Shown here: piece by piece, positions 43,550 to 53,265 of the stretch
How positions within the stretch are numbered: position 1 is the stretch's first letter
Layout of the letters: each line of letters opens with the position of its first letter
Source: Pyrofollis japonicus
GTDB taxonomy: Archaea; Thermoproteota; Thermoprotei_A; Sulfolobales; Pyrodictiaceae
Direction: 5' to 3'
Assembly: GCF_033097485.1 (NCBI RefSeq)
Contig: NZ_AP028634.1
Coordinates: 558,001-622,000, forward strand
DNA length: 64,000 bases
The notes under the pieces: model-generated
The model's input: only the letters and a program-made list of their open reading frames with translations
The model's database searches: none
Told to the model about the DNA's origin: nothing
Position numbers and translations under genes: made by a program

Positions 43550-45076
43550 TTGGAGACTATTGGCCCGCGGGAGGCCCGTGCACTTGCAGAAAGGAGGGCG
43601 GCACGAGTATTCTATGTGCACCCGCTCCTCCGCCACAGCATGGTGTCGTTGGCGGCGGCGGGGATAACGCACCTGCTCTCAGCCGTGACCGGGTTCTTCT
43701 CCGGGGACGTTGCCTACTCTCTCCCAGTACTCACATGGGCTGTGCTCTACCTGGGCATCTCTGGTGTCTGGTTCGCCTGGACGAGGCCCTCCCGCAGCCT
43801 CACCAAGACAGAGGCCTTCATACTGGTAGCATTGGCCTGGATCTTCACCCCACTGTTCTCCGCCATACCGGTTACCGCTGTGCTCCACATACCGTTGATA
43901 GACTCGTGGTTCGAGTCTATAAGCGGCTACACGACGACGGGCCTAACGACGTTCACCGGTGGCGTGGACCCCTACTTCCACAAATACATACCGAGCGTGG
44001 AGGAGGCTCCTCCAACAATCCTCTGGTGGAGGGCCTACTGCCAGTGGCTCGGAGGCTTCGGCATAGTAGTGATGTTCTTCGTGTTCGCCAGGCTAGGCGG
44101 GCTCCCAGCCCACTTGGTCGGCCTAGCCGAGGGGAGGTATCAGAGACTCGAGCCAAGCATCGCTAAGAGCCTCAGAGCACTCATGGGCACATACTTCTTC
44201 CTAACCCTTGTAGAAGTGCTCCTCCTCTACGAGGCGGGCATGACGCTCAGCGATGCAATATATCACTCGATGACTGCTCTCGCGACCGGAGGCTTCTCGA
44301 CTCACAGCTCTAGCATAGGCTTCTACCACTCGGTGAAAGTAGAGCTAGCAGCCATAGCTGGCATGATTGTTGGTGCGTCGAACTTCGCCGACATCTACGC
44401 CATTCTCATGGGTAAGAGGAGGAGGCTCAGCGGCGAAATAAACTCCCTACTAATAGTCATAGCGGTCTCAGTCTCTGCTTCAACTCTTATCCTCTGGCGC
44501 GTAGGAGTAACATGGGCGCCCTATCACCCGCTACGAGAGGCAGCGTTCCACGCGATAAGCGCTATCACGGGCACGGGTTTCGGCATAAGCGATCTCTCCA
44601 AGGCGCACGACGTCTGGAAGCTCATCCTCTCGCTCCTAATGCTGATAGGCGGCTCAGTGTTATCGACGACTGGTGGCATAAAGCAGTACCGCCTCATGAT
44701 AATGTTCAAGAACCTCTGGTGGGCGGTGAAGGAGACCGTTTACAGCGGCATAATGGTTACGAGGAGAGTCGGGGGCTACAGGGCAAACCCCGAGGAGCTA
44801 CTGAACGCGTTCGCCGTGATAACCTACTTCTTCCTAACCTGGATGATAGGGACGATAGCCCTCATAGCGTTCAACCCGGAGTACAGCGCTATAGACGCGG
44901 CATTCGAGGCGGCAAGCGCCCTCGGCACAGTCGGGCTAAGCGTGGGAATAGCCTCGGCCACCGCCTCGTTCTCGGCAAAAGTCATAATGATGATACTTAT
45001 GCTGCTCGGCAGGCTCGAGGTGATAGGCTTCTTCTACGCACTCGAAGCAGCCAGAAGGAAGCTAAGGTACCGCTAA
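43550..45076 (+). CDS. trkH: TrkH/KtrB-type potassium transporter membrane subunit
   Basis: 508 aa with about ten membrane helices arranged as repeated M1-P-M2 units. Filter-like segments are SGYTTTGLTTF, TALATGGFST, SAITGTGFGIS and ASALGTVGLSVG, each with the central Gly of K+ filters. It is a K+ (or Na+) uptake subunit. The cytosolic TrkA partner is not next to it, although the RCK channel lies at 28.6 kb. TTG start. An internal ATG at MVSLAAAG is an alternative. Confidence 0.92.
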   Translation: METIGPREARALAERRAARVFYVHPLLRHSMVSLAAAGITHLLSAVTGFFSGDVAYSLPVLTWAVLYLGISGVWFAWTRPSRSLTKTEAFILVALAWIFTPLFSAIPVTAVLHIPLIDSWFESISGYTTTGLTTFTGGVDPYFHKYIPSVEEAPPTILWWRAYCQWLGGFGIVVMFFVFARLGGLPAHLVGLAEGRYQRLEPSIAKSLRALMGTYFFLTLVEVLLLYEAGMTLSDAIYHSMTALATGGFSTHSSSIGFYHSVKVELAAIAGMIVGASNFADIYAILMGKRRRLSGEINSLLIVIAVSVSASTLILWRVGVTWAPYHPLREAAFHAISAITGTGFGISDLSKAHDVWKLILSLLMLIGGSVLSTTGGIKQYRLMIMFKNLWWAVKETVYSGIMVTRRVGGYRANPEELLNAFAVITYFFLTWMIGTIALIAFNPEYSAIDAAFEAASALGTVGLSVGIASATASFSAKVIMMILMLLGRLEVIGFFYALEAARRKLRYR

Positions 45077-45167
45077 CAACCATATCCTCCGGAAGAGAGG
45101 TGTTACTGCGCCACCCCCGCTATAGGGAGCCCCGCACAAGATACACTACTCCTCCGGGGATGCATAC

Positions 45168-45494
45168 TTGGCCCAAGAGAGTAGGGAGAGGCTAAGAGAA
45201 ATACTCGAGGCAATCGTCTCCAAGGACCTTGTTTCCCCCGGAGACGTGGTCGTCGAGACCGGGCTGCCCCGCTACCTCGTGCTCGCAGCCTTCCAGTGCC
45301 TAGAAGCCCTCGGAATAGTTGAGCCAGTGTTCACCAAGGGCAGCTACAAGGTATACACGTCAACCATCTACGCCAAGAAGCTCCTCAAAGCACTACAAGC
45401 GGGCGAGGAGAAACCAGTACTAGCACTACTATCAGAGCCCAGCATATCGCCGATAAACCAAGTAGGCGGTGAGGCAGCCACACAATCAACATAA
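45168..45494 (+). CDS. Small winged-helix DNA-binding protein
   Basis: 108 aa from a TTG. RLREILEAIVSKDLVSPGDVVVETGLPRYLVLAAFQCLEALGIVEPVFTKGSYKVYTST reads as helix-turn-helix followed by a beta-wing. It lies 91 bp after trkH on the same strand and may regulate it or be cotranscribed. The tail is low-complexity. A regulator role is inferred from fold only. Confidence 0.65.
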   Translation: MAQESRERLREILEAIVSKDLVSPGDVVVETGLPRYLVLAAFQCLEALGIVEPVFTKGSYKVYTSTIYAKKLLKALQAGEEKPVLALLSEPSISPINQVGGEAATQST

Positions 45495-45561
45495 GACCCT
45501 ACAAGATGGGCCCGGGGCACTCCTCGTCTCCGGGGACGCGTGTCAAGCACCTCTGGAGGCT

Positions 45562-46248
45562 TTACGCGTAGAGCACTTTCTCAATCCCGCGTATCTCCAC
45601 GCGGACAGTGCCGGATACCGGCCTCAGCCTGGCCACCACGTGGTCCCCGCAATTCCTCCTATCGGTCTCCCTGGTAAGCTCTGCGACCACTCCTCTACCG
45701 AGATGCGTTATGCATAGCCTCGTCCTACCCGAAGCGGCTAGAGCCATGTAGGCGCGCCTCTCCCTCGCCTCCTCCGATACTAGGACGAGGGCTCCAAGCC
45801 CCCCAGCGCTCTCCGCGAGCTTGGCCGCCAAGTACTCGGGAGAGGCGCCGTCGCGTAGCAGCCTCGCAACATAAGCGTACAGCACGGCCTCCGGCCTCCT
45901 CCTGGCAGGGAGAGGCGGATTACCAGTAACCACCGCCCTCCTAGACAACGGGGACAGTGTGCACACGTGGAGCCACGCATATCGCCCATTCTTCAAGAAG
46001 AACGAGGAGGCGACGCAAAGAGAACCAGTAGAGACAGCTCCCACGACCCAGCTAGACGAGGCCAAGCCGAGAACCATGTCCCGGAACATGTTAGGCGATA
46101 CACGTTCCACGTGTACAATAGACTTGGCTGAAGCAGTAGCCCCAGTAACCTCTCCCACTAGGCCTTGAAGAGCCTCAAGCACAGCATCATACTCATTGGC
46201 GATAGCCGTAAAACCCTTCAGCAACCCCTGCGCCAAGCCTTCTCCCAA
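45562..46248 (-). CDS. Hypothetical protein
   Basis: 228 aa, rich in alanine, with no signal peptide and only one moderately hydrophobic segment. N-terminal helix MGEGLAQGLLKGFTAIANEYDAVLEAL, a mid region with VVGAVSTGSLCVASSFF and a C-terminal beta-rich stretch with paired cysteines. Codon use is like its neighbours, arguing that it is a real gene. No recognisable family. Confidence 0.5.
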   Translation of the reverse strand: MGEGLAQGLLKGFTAIANEYDAVLEALQGLVGEVTGATASAKSIVHVERVSPNMFRDMVLGLASSSWVVGAVSTGSLCVASSFFLKNGRYAWLHVCTLSPLSRRAVVTGNPPLPARRRPEAVLYAYVARLLRDGASPEYLAAKLAESAGGLGALVLVSEEARERRAYMALAASGRTRLCITHLGRGVVAELTRETDRRNCGDHVVARLRPVSGTVRVEIRGIEKVLYA

Positions 46249-46401
46249 AACGTATCTAGCGGCCCAACGAATAATTAACGTGAACTCTATACTTGCATTG
46301 GCATATTTTAGCTCATTTTCTACCCCGGTAAGCTAGCTTGCTGAGAACCTGGTTACTTATTAGAGACATTTATGGCATGTTTATGACTTAGGGACAGGAC
46401 A

Positions 46402-46608
46402 GTGTCAAGGGTGATTGAAGCTGTTTATGAAAAAGGTGTGCTTAAGCCGTTGGGGAAGATTGAGTTAAAAGATGGCGAAAGAGTAAAGATTATTGTTCTC
46501 ACCAATCGAGATTTTTATGATCTCGTCGAGAAACTTGAGCTTGAGGCGAAGGAGGACATAGACAAGACTATGGCTGAGATACGTGAGCGCAGTAGAGAGA
46601 GCACCTAG
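46402..46608 (+). CDS. vapB: VapB-type antitoxin, DUF104, third system
   Basis: 68 aa from GTG. It begins SRVIEAVYEKGVLKPLGKIELKDGERVKIIVL, the DUF104 core, and ends in a charged helix. It overlaps the PIN gene by 26 nt. It is related to, but clearly divergent from, the two copies near 10 kb. Confidence 0.85.
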   Translation: MSRVIEAVYEKGVLKPLGKIELKDGERVKIIVLTNRDFYDLVEKLELEAKEDIDKTMAEIRERSREST

Positions 46609-47089
46609 CGTGGTTCTAGATACATCGGTTATCATAAAGAGTTTGCTAAAGCCGCCTAAGCACCTGCCACGCCACATCTATGAACGAGAGCTAAAAACTC
46701 ATAGAAAATGCAAGGCAATCATGAGGCAGCTTAAGGAGAAAGACTACCTAGTATACTTTCCAAGGGCTGGACTCGTCGAGACTGCTGCAGTTCTGAGAAG
46801 GAATAGTATAGAACCGGGCATCGTCAAGGACATACTGGAGGCTATGGAGAAGACCTTTATCATAGTCCGCGAGGAGCAAATATTTGACAAGGCAATCGAA
46901 GTAGCAATGACAGAGGCGCCCTCCGGGTTCGATACATACTTCATAGCACTGGCACTAAAGACTAGAGCCTTGCTTGTAACAGATGATGAAGCCATGGCTA
47001 TTCACGCGAGGCGTCTGAATATTGACACTCTTCTCGTGAGGTCTACAGAAGACGAGGAGATTAAAGAGAAACTAGACTCTCTTACGTAA
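46583..47089 (+). CDS. vapC: PIN-domain ribonuclease toxin VapC, third system
   Basis: 168 aa. VVLDTSVIIKSLL (first Asp), GLVETAAVL (Glu) and APSGFDTYFIALALKTRALLVTDDEAM (C-terminal acidic residues) complete the PIN active site. The gene is cotranslated with its DUF104 antitoxin. The insert KPPKHLPRHIYERELKTHRK between first and second motif is longer than in the other two copies. Confidence 0.86.
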   Translation: MSAVERAPSVVLDTSVIIKSLLKPPKHLPRHIYERELKTHRKCKAIMRQLKEKDYLVYFPRAGLVETAAVLRRNSIEPGIVKDILEAMEKTFIIVREEQIFDKAIEVAMTEAPSGFDTYFIALALKTRALLVTDDEAMAIHARRLNIDTLLVRSTEDEEIKEKLDSLT

Positions 47090-47095
47090 AATGAT

Positions 47096-47109
47096 TTGAT
47101 CCGGATCAA
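47096..47109. repeat. 14-bp perfect palindrome
   Basis: TTGATCCGGATCAA sits 7 nt after the VapC stop codon. It could be a regulator-binding site or part of a transcription-termination structure. The surrounding 240 bp up to the next gene hold no other feature I can name. Confidence 0.4.
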
Positions 47110-47333
47110 TAAAGAGTAATATCATGCCCTTGTCGCTTAACAAGCCGGTTTACGCGGCTAACTATCTAGCCTTGGATCCGAGAAAGTCTCCAAAATACTA
47201 TTCTCCGAGTCTCTAAACCATTTTCCAAAGCAATGTATAAAGGCTTTTCCTAAGGCAATTAGCCTGAGGATTGAGAATAAAGCTTAATCCGCGACAAACT
47301 GTTGTCAAATAACGTGCTTACGGTGAAGCAGCA

Positions 47334-48480
47334 CTGACCAAGAAATCCCTGTATACTGCAATGTTGCTGGTCATGATTCTCCTCGTGGCTGGCGGTCTTG
47401 TAGCGTTTTCGCTTCAGAAGCCGTCGCGTTGGCAGCGACGATCGCGTTGTAACGGCTATGGATTTTCTGGAAAAGGTTGTTGGGCTTGATATGAGGAAGT
47501 ACAGGGCTGTATCAATAGATGTTAGGCAGTCTTCAACTCAAGCCCCCTACACATATGTTGATATAGTTCTCAGTTCTAATGGCACGAGGATCCGTGCCAT
47601 TATATCGTTCTTCGGGGACAAGTTCCTCGGCTGCAAGATAGTTCCCGAGAATGTGTATGTGAACACGAGCACGAATATTACGAGGCTTTTGATCATCATA
47701 CTGGGGGTTGTTGAAAGATATCAGGCGTTTTTCAATGCTAGTAGCTGGGGTCGCTTCTCAGAGATGCTTTCCGAGGCCCTCGCTACTGACAAGGCAGTTG
47801 TCACTGACGGGAGATACTTGCTCCGTATAACGATAAGCCCGAGCGATGTGTGCGCCTCGTTGACTGTGGATCGGGGGCTCCGCGTAGACTATGATCCAGG
47901 GAAAGCGATGGTTTGTGTGCACCGGAATGGACTAGTGCTAGGAGTCTACGACGGCATAGACGTATACTACGTCGCGTCGACAGAGGTCAAGGTCTCCAGG
48001 GAGGAGGCGATAAGGATTGCGAAGAGCCTAGTAGAAGAGAAAATGAGCCGCGTGCTTGCAGAGCAGAGCGTCAACATAGCAAGCATTAACGCGAGCCTAG
48101 TGCTCTCGCCCGATACGAGCGGAGCCCGCGGCGATCTGCGCGCCCTTTACCCCAAGTGGATTGTAAGAATAGAGTTCAGTAAGCCGGTCAACGGGAAACC
48201 CATAGGCTTCAACGGAGTGATCTACGGCTACGAGGTCGCCATATGGGCCGACACTGGGGAGGTGGCCGAGGCGTCTCCAAGAGGTATCGAATACCACTAC
48301 CTTGGCAAGCCAAGCCGCCATAGGCTAAGCACAAAGACGCAAGAGTTATTGATTCTCATAGTGGTGCTCATGCTGCTAGCTATAGCGGTGAAGATACTTA
48401 GGAGCCATCGGCTCGCAGCAGCTACGAGGAATCATAGACCAGCGTCGTGTAGCAGGGCACTGCTCCTGTCTCTGCATTAG
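47334..48480 (+). CDS. Secreted membrane-anchored protein, signal peptide in a different frame (frameshift)
   Basis: The main frame 47458-48480 (340 aa) ends with a helix (LLILIVVLMLLAIAVKIL) and basic tail but lacks a signal peptide, and its sequence upstream of its first ATG (RVGSDDRVVTA) looks coding until a TAG. The missing signal peptide, TKKSLYTAMLLVMILLVAG, lies just upstream in another frame, from a CTG at 47334 (7 nt after GGTGAAG) or the ATG at 47361, and runs to a stop near 47487. One indel around 47415-47445 would join them. The extracellular domain is unrecognised, with N-x-S/T sites and a PepSY-like EEAIRIAKSLVEE segment. Confidence 0.6.
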
Positions 48481-48533
48481 TGACTGCTCTGCCGCGCCGA
48501 CAGCCCTAGCCCTATGCCGCTCTTTTGCCCCTT

Positions 48534-49964
48534 TTACCTTCTGTCTTCCTTCTCTAGGAGTGCGTAGAAGAAGCCTATTGTGTTGTGGCGGTGTGGCCAG
48601 GCCCTCATCGCGCCGGGCAGCCACGGTGATGGATCGTAGGGGGTTGTTAGCTCTACTAGGCGGAACTCTGGGTGCTTCTCTAGGAACCATTTCACGTTCT
48701 CCTCGTTCTCTTCGGGTAGGAGGCTGCAGGTCGAGTAGAGCATTCTCCCGCCTGGCTTCAGCAGCCGCGCCGCTGCCTCCATCATTTCCCGCTGTAGCTT
48801 GATTATCTCCTCTAGCCCCTCTTCTCTCACCCTCCAGCGGAGCTCCGGGTTCTTAGCAATGGTGCCAGTGCTCGTGCACGGAGCGTCAAGCATCACTCGG
48901 TCGGCTACCTCTTCCCCGAGTATCTTTGGGGCCTTCCTGGCGTCCTCCTCGTATATCCTGACTATCTTTATCCCCATGCGCTTTATCAGCATCTTCATCC
49001 TCTTTATCCGGGCCCGGTCTACGTCGAACGCGTAAATGACGCCACGGTTCCTCATGAGCTCAGCCATGTGCGTGGTCTTCCCGCCGGGCGCAGCAGCCAA
49101 GTCGACCACAGTCATGCCTGGCCTTGGTGCTAGTACCAGGGAGGCGGCAGCGCTGGCCTCCTCCTGGATAATTATCTTGCCCTCCCTGTACAGCCTACTC
49201 CCATCGAAGTCGTAGGGGCCCTCAAACCTTATCACCACAGGCACTCTCTCGCTGACAACCGGGTCCTTGCCCTCCCTCCTCAGCTCCTCAACAACCTCCT
49301 CAACCCTCGCCTTAAGCGTGTTAACCCTCACACTTATCAGCGGCTTCCTGTTCAGAGCCTTAAAGAGCTCCTCCGCCTCCTCGGGGCCGAGCAGCTGCCT
49401 CATCCTACGGATAAACCATGCCAGCAAGAGATACTTCCACTCAAGCGCCTCCTCTATGCTCCTCGGCCTAGGACGGTACCCGAGCACCTTGTCGAACAGC
49501 TTCCAGTAGTACATTCCGACGTAGGGGTGCGTCTTAGCGGAGAGGTAGTCCGCTATACTCCAGCGAAGCCTGCGAAGAGTCTCCTGGTCAGGACGATAGA
49601 AGAGGACAATATCCACCGCTACCCGGAGGGCGGCGCGCAGCCAAGGGTCAAGCACAAGGCTGCTCTCAACACCCGTGAGCTCCGCTATGACGCGGTCCAG
49701 GAGCCCCTGCTTCTTCAAAACATCGTAGAACACGGAGGTCAGTAGCCGATCCAACCCGGTGCCGAGGACACCGTGCCTGCTAAACACTACGCGCTTAGCG
49801 TGCTGACTAGGCTTAAACTCCTCAGCCAGCTTAACAGCCTCCACGAGAATCTTAAGCCCCTTAGCAGGAACAACCAGCTTCGGCCTAGAACTCCTCTCAG
49901 CCTCAATAACCCTCCACACCATCTCCCCAAGCTCATCGAGCCCAGCCCCTCCTCGCTGCAACAT
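48534..49964 (-). CDS. NSUN/RsmB-family RNA 5-methylcytosine methyltransferase
   Basis: 476 aa from ATG 49964, preceded by GAGGGAG. A TTG-type start upstream (50021) is less likely. An N-terminal NusB-like helical domain leads to SVRVNTLKARVEE, then motif I VDLAAAPGGKTTHMAEL, the DAPCTSTG motif with one catalytic cysteine, and YSTCSLLPEENEENV with the second. It methylates tRNA or rRNA cytosines with SAM. The exact site is not predictable here. Confidence 0.92.
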   Translation of the reverse strand: MLQRGGAGLDELGEMVWRVIEAERSSRPKLVVPAKGLKILVEAVKLAEEFKPSQHAKRVVFSRHGVLGTGLDRLLTSVFYDVLKKQGLLDRVIAELTGVESSLVLDPWLRAALRVAVDIVLFYRPDQETLRRLRWSIADYLSAKTHPYVGMYYWKLFDKVLGYRPRPRSIEEALEWKYLLLAWFIRRMRQLLGPEEAEELFKALNRKPLISVRVNTLKARVEEVVEELRREGKDPVVSERVPVVIRFEGPYDFDGSRLYREGKIIIQEEASAAASLVLAPRPGMTVVDLAAAPGGKTTHMAELMRNRGVIYAFDVDRARIKRMKMLIKRMGIKIVRIYEEDARKAPKILGEEVADRVMLDAPCTSTGTIAKNPELRWRVREEGLEEIIKLQREMMEAAARLLKPGGRMLYSTCSLLPEENEENVKWFLEKHPEFRLVELTTPYDPSPWLPGAMRAWPHRHNTIGFFYALLEKEDRR

Positions 49965-50021
49965 GGCTCCCTCGCTTCTCCCTGGTTCCGCGTCTTCGCA
50001 GAACCCCTTGTCTAGATACAT

Positions 50022-50435
50022 TAGGGTTCTCGGGAAGCCCCTAATCTAGTATCCAGACGCGTTGCCTAATGCTCCTCTGTGCTGTAGTTAAGCGTTGTAG
50101 CGAACTTATAGCATGTGTTGCGGCTCATGGAGAATCGTCTTGGAGAGTCAGCATAGAAGAGAAGAATGATGCGAATAAGTGACAGCCACTATGGTTGCAG
50201 CGAGAATAGCATGTCTTCGATAATTCTTTTGGGCGATAATGGCCCAGAGGGGCCCGGCTGGTACACTTGATATAGTGTATTATGTAGAATGGCTTCGGCG
50301 CCGCGGGGCACTTGCAGCGACCGAGCCCTAGGCATGCGCGCTTTTGGGGCTGTGTATCAGGTTTTGGCTGGAACAGTTCGGCATGCTTTGGATTTTGTTG
50401 ACAGGTTTTTACTAATTGTGTTTATGAAATAAACT
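50022..50435. other. Long intergenic region without recognised gene
   Basis: About 410 bp between the divergent methylase and membrane-protein genes. It contains no open frame with coding character and no tRNA or C/D-box pattern I could support. The right end runs into the promoter of the next gene. Confidence 0.4.
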
Positions 50436-50447
50436 CATTTATATATC
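50436..50447 (+). promoter_or_regulatory. TATA box upstream of the 244-aa membrane protein
   Basis: CATTTATATATC ends 37 nt before the TTG start at 50484, good spacing for an archaeal promoter with a very short leader. Confidence 0.5.
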
Positions 50448-50483
50448 AGGTATAAACTAGTGGTAATCGGATGGGTGTGATAG

Positions 50484-51218
50484 TTGAGTAGCCAGCTAAG
50501 TGAATCATATATTGCTCAAATAAAGCAGCTGGTCAGTGATGCGGAGAGAACCGATTACATCATGCCGTTGTGGTTGCCCTACTTCGGCGCAATCCTCACA
50601 GTGATAGGCGTACTGGCTATTCTGATAGGGTTCGCCTTGGGATCCGAAGCGGCCGGTGTCACGGCCCTCGCCACGTTTATTATCCTATTGATTATCGCGG
50701 ACATTATTCAGCTGTACGTGATATACAAGTGGATTGCTAGGAGGAACGACCATTTCGAGAGATCGCAGCGGCTGCGCTCGCTCATACTGGACTATCTCCG
50801 AGTTAAGGGGCTACAAGACCCAGAGTTGACCACGATGACGAACATATTGGAGGAGGTTAGGTTCAAGGAGCAGCGCAGGGGTGCAGGACTCTGGCTAATA
50901 CTCTACATACTGCTCGGCTTCATAGCCTGGGCGTACATAATGCACTTCCTTACAAGGGACTTCGTCGAGCACGAGCACCGCGAACACATGTTCTACAGAA
51001 ACCTGGCAGACATGCTGACTAGGAGGAATATAGCCCTAATGCTCCCCGAGAAACGGATACCCGACAGAAACACCATACTATACGTGATACTAACGATAAT
51101 AACGCTGGGTCTCTTCGGCCTCTACTGGATATACGTGGTCACCAAGGATCCCAACGAGCACTTCCTGGAGCACAGGAGGTTCGAGCCACAGCTAGTAGAC
51201 GCGCTCGCCAAGCTCTAA
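50484..51218 (+). CDS. Membrane protein with three to four helices (DUF4234-like C-terminus)
   Basis: 244 aa from TTG. Helices at about 33-53, 57-80, 130-152 and 195-218, separated by charged cytosolic segments. The last part, RNTILYVILTIITLGLFGLYWIYVVTKDPNEHF, resembles DUF4234-type two-helix modules. Many His, Arg and Glu lie in the loops (EHEHREHMFYR). No function assigned. Alone between two intergenic regions with its own promoter. Confidence 0.68.
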   Translation: MSSQLSESYIAQIKQLVSDAERTDYIMPLWLPYFGAILTVIGVLAILIGFALGSEAAGVTALATFIILLIIADIIQLYVIYKWIARRNDHFERSQRLRSLILDYLRVKGLQDPELTTMTNILEEVRFKEQRRGAGLWLILYILLGFIAWAYIMHFLTRDFVEHEHREHMFYRNLADMLTRRNIALMLPEKRIPDRNTILYVILTIITLGLFGLYWIYVVTKDPNEHFLEHRRFEPQLVDALAKL

Positions 51219-51281
51219 GACCTCCTTGGCCCACGGAGGGCCCCGCTAATCAATGTTTTTCATAAGGGCCGTCGAATCCTC

Positions 51282-52451
51282 CTAGCCCTCTTCCAGCCGC
51301 GGAGCTGTGGATAACCGGTTCTTTTCAAGCCTAAGAACCAGGACTATTACCGCCAGCGCCGCTGCGGCGAGGACAAGGGATATCAGCTTACGAGTATCGA
51401 CTCCTCTGTCATGTTTTTGCACACAGCTAGTAATGTTCACGATGCACTCGGCTACCCCGGGGATAGAGGTGTTTACAGCCGTTATCGTCACCGTCATCGC
51501 TCCCTCCTTTCCCGCTATTTTCTCTGATTCCTCGACGAGTACGCCGCTGACGTACAGTTGCCAGCCCTGAATGTGTGCCCCATTCTCCCAGTAGTCTATT
51601 GACTTGTTTCCGCTCGCTCCAGGCGCTATGAAGAACCATGCTTTCTTCGCGCCACCGGGCCCCTCCCTGGCGTCAAGCACCCTGGTCGCGTTAGCCACGA
51701 GTACTGTCTCCTCACAGCCCTTCTCCGGCCACGCCCTCGTCTCGACCGCTACGAGCGGCCCCTTCACTGCGACAACTGTTGCGACGAGCCTCGCCCTACA
51801 CTCCGCCTGCCCAGACATGTCAACCCGGTACTCGATGAAGTCGCCCACCCTGTATGGTAGTTTAACAGCACCACGGGCCTCCGGCATAGCCTCGGAGAGC
51901 ACTCGGGTAAGGTTGAGCCCCTCTCCGGGCCTACCGCCTACCTCTAGGTTTAGGAACGGGTTCGAGGAGTACAGCAGCCTAAGCTCCTCGACCCCGAAGC
52001 CGTAGCGTATGGTCGCGCGGCTCAGCACGCCGCCCACGTAGCAGAGAGTACCAGTCCCCGACACCCCGCCGACAACCACGTCCTTCTCTATACAGGAGGT
52101 GCCAGCTGGCCAGAGAAACACTGTGGGCACCTCCCTGCCCTCCACTACTGAGGCGGAACGCTTACCAAGGTCTAGGAGGACGCGTGAATAGTCCCGGCCA
52201 GCAACAAGGCAGCAATCACCAAGGCTCTTAACACCATACTCCACGCCTGCATTGCTCCTAGAAAAGACCCAGACAACAACTAACGAGCTACAAGCACCGC
52301 CGCCGGCACTGGTTCTCGTGCAATTATATACCAGGAAGTCGTTAGCGTGAAGAGAGTAGAGAAAACGGTCACCCTGCGCAGGAACCACGCGCGGCACATA
52401 AGCCCCAGCCAGGAACAGAGAGACAAGCAAGACGACAAACAACCGCTCCAA
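51282..52451 (-). CDS. Secreted protein with C-terminal membrane anchor, unknown function
   Basis: 389 aa. Signal peptide RLFVVLLVSLFLAGAYVPRVVPAQ, then a long beta-rich ectodomain with about ten cysteines (disulfides) and N-x-S/T sites, and near the C-terminus a helix LISLVLAAAALAVIVLVL followed by LEKNR. Another member of the stalk/anchor surface protein type in this genome. No enzymatic motif. Confidence 0.68.
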   Translation of the reverse strand: MERLFVVLLVSLFLAGAYVPRVVPAQGDRFLYSLHANDFLVYNCTRTSAGGGACSSLVVVWVFSRSNAGVEYGVKSLGDCCLVAGRDYSRVLLDLGKRSASVVEGREVPTVFLWPAGTSCIEKDVVVGGVSGTGTLCYVGGVLSRATIRYGFGVEELRLLYSSNPFLNLEVGGRPGEGLNLTRVLSEAMPEARGAVKLPYRVGDFIEYRVDMSGQAECRARLVATVVAVKGPLVAVETRAWPEKGCEETVLVANATRVLDAREGPGGAKKAWFFIAPGASGNKSIDYWENGAHIQGWQLYVSGVLVEESEKIAGKEGAMTVTITAVNTSIPGVAECIVNITSCVQKHDRGVDTRKLISLVLAAAALAVIVLVLRLEKNRLSTAPRLEEG

Positions 52452-52531
52452 GCACTACAGCCCCTGCCCGGATTTATACCATCGTCTACTCTCACCGAAA
52501 CCCTCTGCTTAACAATCCTTCCCAGCAGCGC

Positions 52532-52822
52532 GTGACCGGATCACCTTCGAGTATTGCAGGCGCTAGACAGCAGCAACTGGCACCACGAAGAATGAAGAAA
52601 AGGGTGAGGCGCGGCTCGCTCCACTTCCCAATAGTCGCGCTAGCCACCGCCCTGGTCGCTATCGCCACTATTATCCAGATGTACGTCGACTATGAGCAGA
52701 GCGGCGCGAGAGGACTAGAGGCAATGAGCCTCAAGCTGAGGGTGGCGGTGATCCTCGCCGGCGTGCTCTCGCTCCTAGCAGCCCTGCTGGCTATAGCGGC
52801 GGGCAGCGGTGGGAGGCGGTAG
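52532..52822 (+). CDS. Small membrane protein, two helices
   Basis: 96 aa if the GTG at 52532 is used, or 76 aa from the ATG at 52592, which starts a basic MKKRVRRG segment before the first helix (FPIVALATALVAIATIIQMYV) and is preferred on sequence character. A second helix (VAVILAGVLSLLAALLAIAAG) ends the protein. Five bases separate it from the PIN gene, so the two are cotranscribed. Family unknown. Confidence 0.55.
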   Translation: MTGSPSSIAGARQQQLAPRRMKKRVRRGSLHFPIVALATALVAIATIIQMYVDYEQSGARGLEAMSLKLRVAVILAGVLSLLAALLAIAAGSGGRR

Positions 52823-52827
52823 CAAGG

Positions 52828-53265
52828 GTGACAGGGAAGAGGAGGAGGCGCTGCAAATACTACGTCAATACTAATTTTATCGTGGATCTAATGCGTAGCA
52901 ATGCTGCTGCCGTGGGTTTTGCTAAGAGGCGTCGGGGCGTAATGTGCTCATCGTCTCTCGTTGTCGCGGAGTTCCGGGAGATCGGGCGCAGCTCTGCCGC
53001 TAGGAGAGCTATGGCGGAGCACGGTGTCCGCCTAGTTAAGCTTAGGCGCCCTACTCTTCGGCGGCTCGCGAAGCGCGTTATCCTCGAGCATCCTGGGCTC
53101 TCAGTCAACTCTTTCCTAGATTATCTCCACGTCTACGCGGCTAGGCTGATGGGCGTGGAGTACTTTGTTACGAGCGACCGGGCTGCGTGCAATCGGGCTA
53201 TTAGGGCGGGTCTTTGCTGTATTAATTACCGGAGCGGTGAGGAAAGGTGCCCCTCAAGCCGGTGA
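52828..53265 (+). CDS. PIN-like domain protein with Asn at the first acidic position
   Basis: 145 aa. YVNTNFIVDLMRSN corresponds to the PIN start (usually D-T-N/S), but the first Asp is Asn, while a second Asp is present. SSSLVVAEFREIG supplies the Glu and SFLDYLHVYAARLMGVEYFVTSDRA the C-terminal Asp residues. The N-terminal KRRRRCK is strongly basic. It may be a weakly active or non-nuclease PIN. It overlaps the next, 59-aa gene by 19 nt. Confidence 0.72.
   Translation: MTGKRRRRCKYYVNTNFIVDLMRSNAAAVGFAKRRRGVMCSSSLVVAEFREIGRSSAARRAMAEHGVRLVKLRRPTLRRLAKRVILEHPGLSVNSFLDYLHVYAARLMGVEYFVTSDRAACNRAIRAGLCCINYRSGEERCPSSR

Noticed and set aside
43528-44166. 212-aa plus-strand frame overlapping trkH
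   Set aside because: Out of frame with the well-supported TrkH protein; low-complexity Arg/Gly/His composition.
50042-50483. Possible small RNA or C/D box gene in the intergenic region
   Set aside because: No convincing C (RTGATGA) and D (CTGA) pair or stable hairpin was found.
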